6,449 nt of DNA, from positions 1 through 6,449 of the forward strand of contig JAUWDQ010000150.1 in NCBI GenBank assembly GCA_030608745.1, given 5' to 3'. Source of the DNA: Pseudomonadota bacterium (GTDB lineage Bacteria; Desulfobacterota; BSN033; WVXP01; G020346125). The position numbers and the translations under genes were made by a program. Under the pieces are notes generated by a model that made no database searches, was not told the DNA's origin, and worked only from the letters and a program-made list of their open reading frames with translations. Positions 5,948 to 6,449 of the stretch are shown here, one piece after another (position 1 is the first letter of the stretch; every line of letters begins with the position of its first letter).

Positions 5948-6449
5948 ATGGGGAACGGTTTTAGGTATGAAGTAATTGAGGGCTGGGAGCAGCTCCCGAC
6001 GGGGTACGTGCATCGCGATGTAGACGGAGTCGCAGTCGACTCGCGCGACCGCGTCTACCTGGTCACTCGTGGTGACGAGCGAGTGATTGTATACGAGCGC
6101 GAAGGCACCTTTGTCAGGTCCTGGGGTGAGGACATCTTCACCCCGCGCACCCACGGGGTCACGATCGGGCCGGACGACTCAGTGTACATTGTGGACGACG
6201 GTGATCACACCGTCCGTAAGTTCACTCCCGAGGGTGAGCAGCTTATGGTGATCGGTACTCCAGGGGTGCCTTCGGATACCGGTTACGACAAGGAGAAAGG
6301 GTTAACCAGTATCACCCGCGGAGGACCGCCCTTTAACCGTCCCACAAATATCGCCCTCGCTTCAAACGGAGAATTTTACGTCTGTGACGGATACGGTAAT
6401 GCCCGGGTGCATCGATTCACCGCCGATGGCACGCTGATCCAGTCATGGG
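5948..6449 (+). CDS. NHL-repeat beta-propeller protein, N-terminal part (runs off window)
   Basis: The visible 167 residues contain successive NHL-type blades: DGVAVDSRDRVYLVTRGDERVIVYEREGTF begins the first in pieces, HGVTIGPDDSVYIVDDGDHTVRKFTPEG forms the second, and RPTNIALASNGEFYVCDGYGNARVHRF the third. The pattern (DGNARVHRF-like, then S-W-G) is what is often annotated as peptidyl-alpha-hydroxyglycine alpha-amidating-lyase-like in bacteria, although actual lyase activity is not shown for most such proteins. There is no signal peptide, so it seems cytoplasmic. The ATG at 5948 has an AGGGGGAG ribosome binding site eight bases upstream. Arginine codons are mostly CGN (about 12 of 14) whereas the preceding flavoprotein uses AGG and AGA freely, suggesting a different origin. 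It probably shares a transcript with the flavoprotein. The remaining blades and stop lie beyond the window. Confidence 0.85.
   Translation, partial: MGNGFRYEVIEGWEQLPTGYVHRDVDGVAVDSRDRVYLVTRGDERVIVYEREGTFVRSWGEDIFTPRTHGVTIGPDDSVYIVDDGDHTVRKFTPEGEQLMVIGTPGVPSDTGYDKEKGLTSITRGGPPFNRPTNIALASNGEFYVCDGYGNARVHRFTADGTLIQSW

Noticed and set aside
5901..5975. 24-codon ORF whose ATG overlaps the flavoprotein stop (TGATG) with a GGAGGG box before it
   Set aside because: It is very short and resembles nothing. It overlaps the propeller gene's start in another frame, and that gene has its own better-supported ribosome binding site.

Overview
The window looks like an anaerobe-type member of the old Deltaproteobacteria (Desulfobacterota-like). 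This is inferred from three things: a non-rubredoxin rubrerythrin relative, a REC-GAF-GGDEF diguanylate cyclase, and a short inverted-repeat element of a style I associate with those genomes. Base composition is moderate and ribosome binding sites are strong. No rRNA, tRNA, CRISPR or transposase is present, so taxonomy stays tentative.

Layout. Bases 1-1219 are read on the minus strand. They hold a YjbQ/UPF0047 gene, possibly followed by a second gene whose start codon lies at the window edge, and upstream of it a ferritin-like (rubrerythrin-family) gene with its own promoter. Between the two sits a 150-bp non-coding mobile-type repeat, flanked by an 8-bp direct repeat, that landed exactly on the ferritin-like gene's stop codon. 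From 1462 everything is on the plus strand: a small PH/GRAM-like protein of unknown role, an orphan response-regulator diguanylate cyclase with a clear promoter and terminator, a very short gene, a fumarate-reductase-type flavoprotein, and the start of an NHL-repeat beta-propeller protein that runs off the end.

The most interesting spot is 3917-4147. A 38-codon reading frame ends in TGA, but the same frame stays open and coding-like for 37 more codons to a TAG. Eight bases after the TGA begins a hairpin with a perfect 7-bp upper stem, whose 9-base loop starts 21 bases past the TGA. That geometry matches the published bacterial SECIS consensus, so the gene may encode an unrecognised 76-residue selenoprotein. 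The alternatives are a nonsense-mutated gene or a genuine 38-residue protein.

A second point is the diguanylate cyclase. It has an intact phospho-acceptor, I-site and GGEEF signature, but Asn replaces the Asp that normally reads the guanine base. Substitutions at this position define the cGAMP-making Hypr enzymes of Geobacter.

Functional links are limited. The flavoprotein and the propeller protein are probably co-transcribed (46 bp apart). The others appear to be separate units, and no shared pathway can be read from the window alone.
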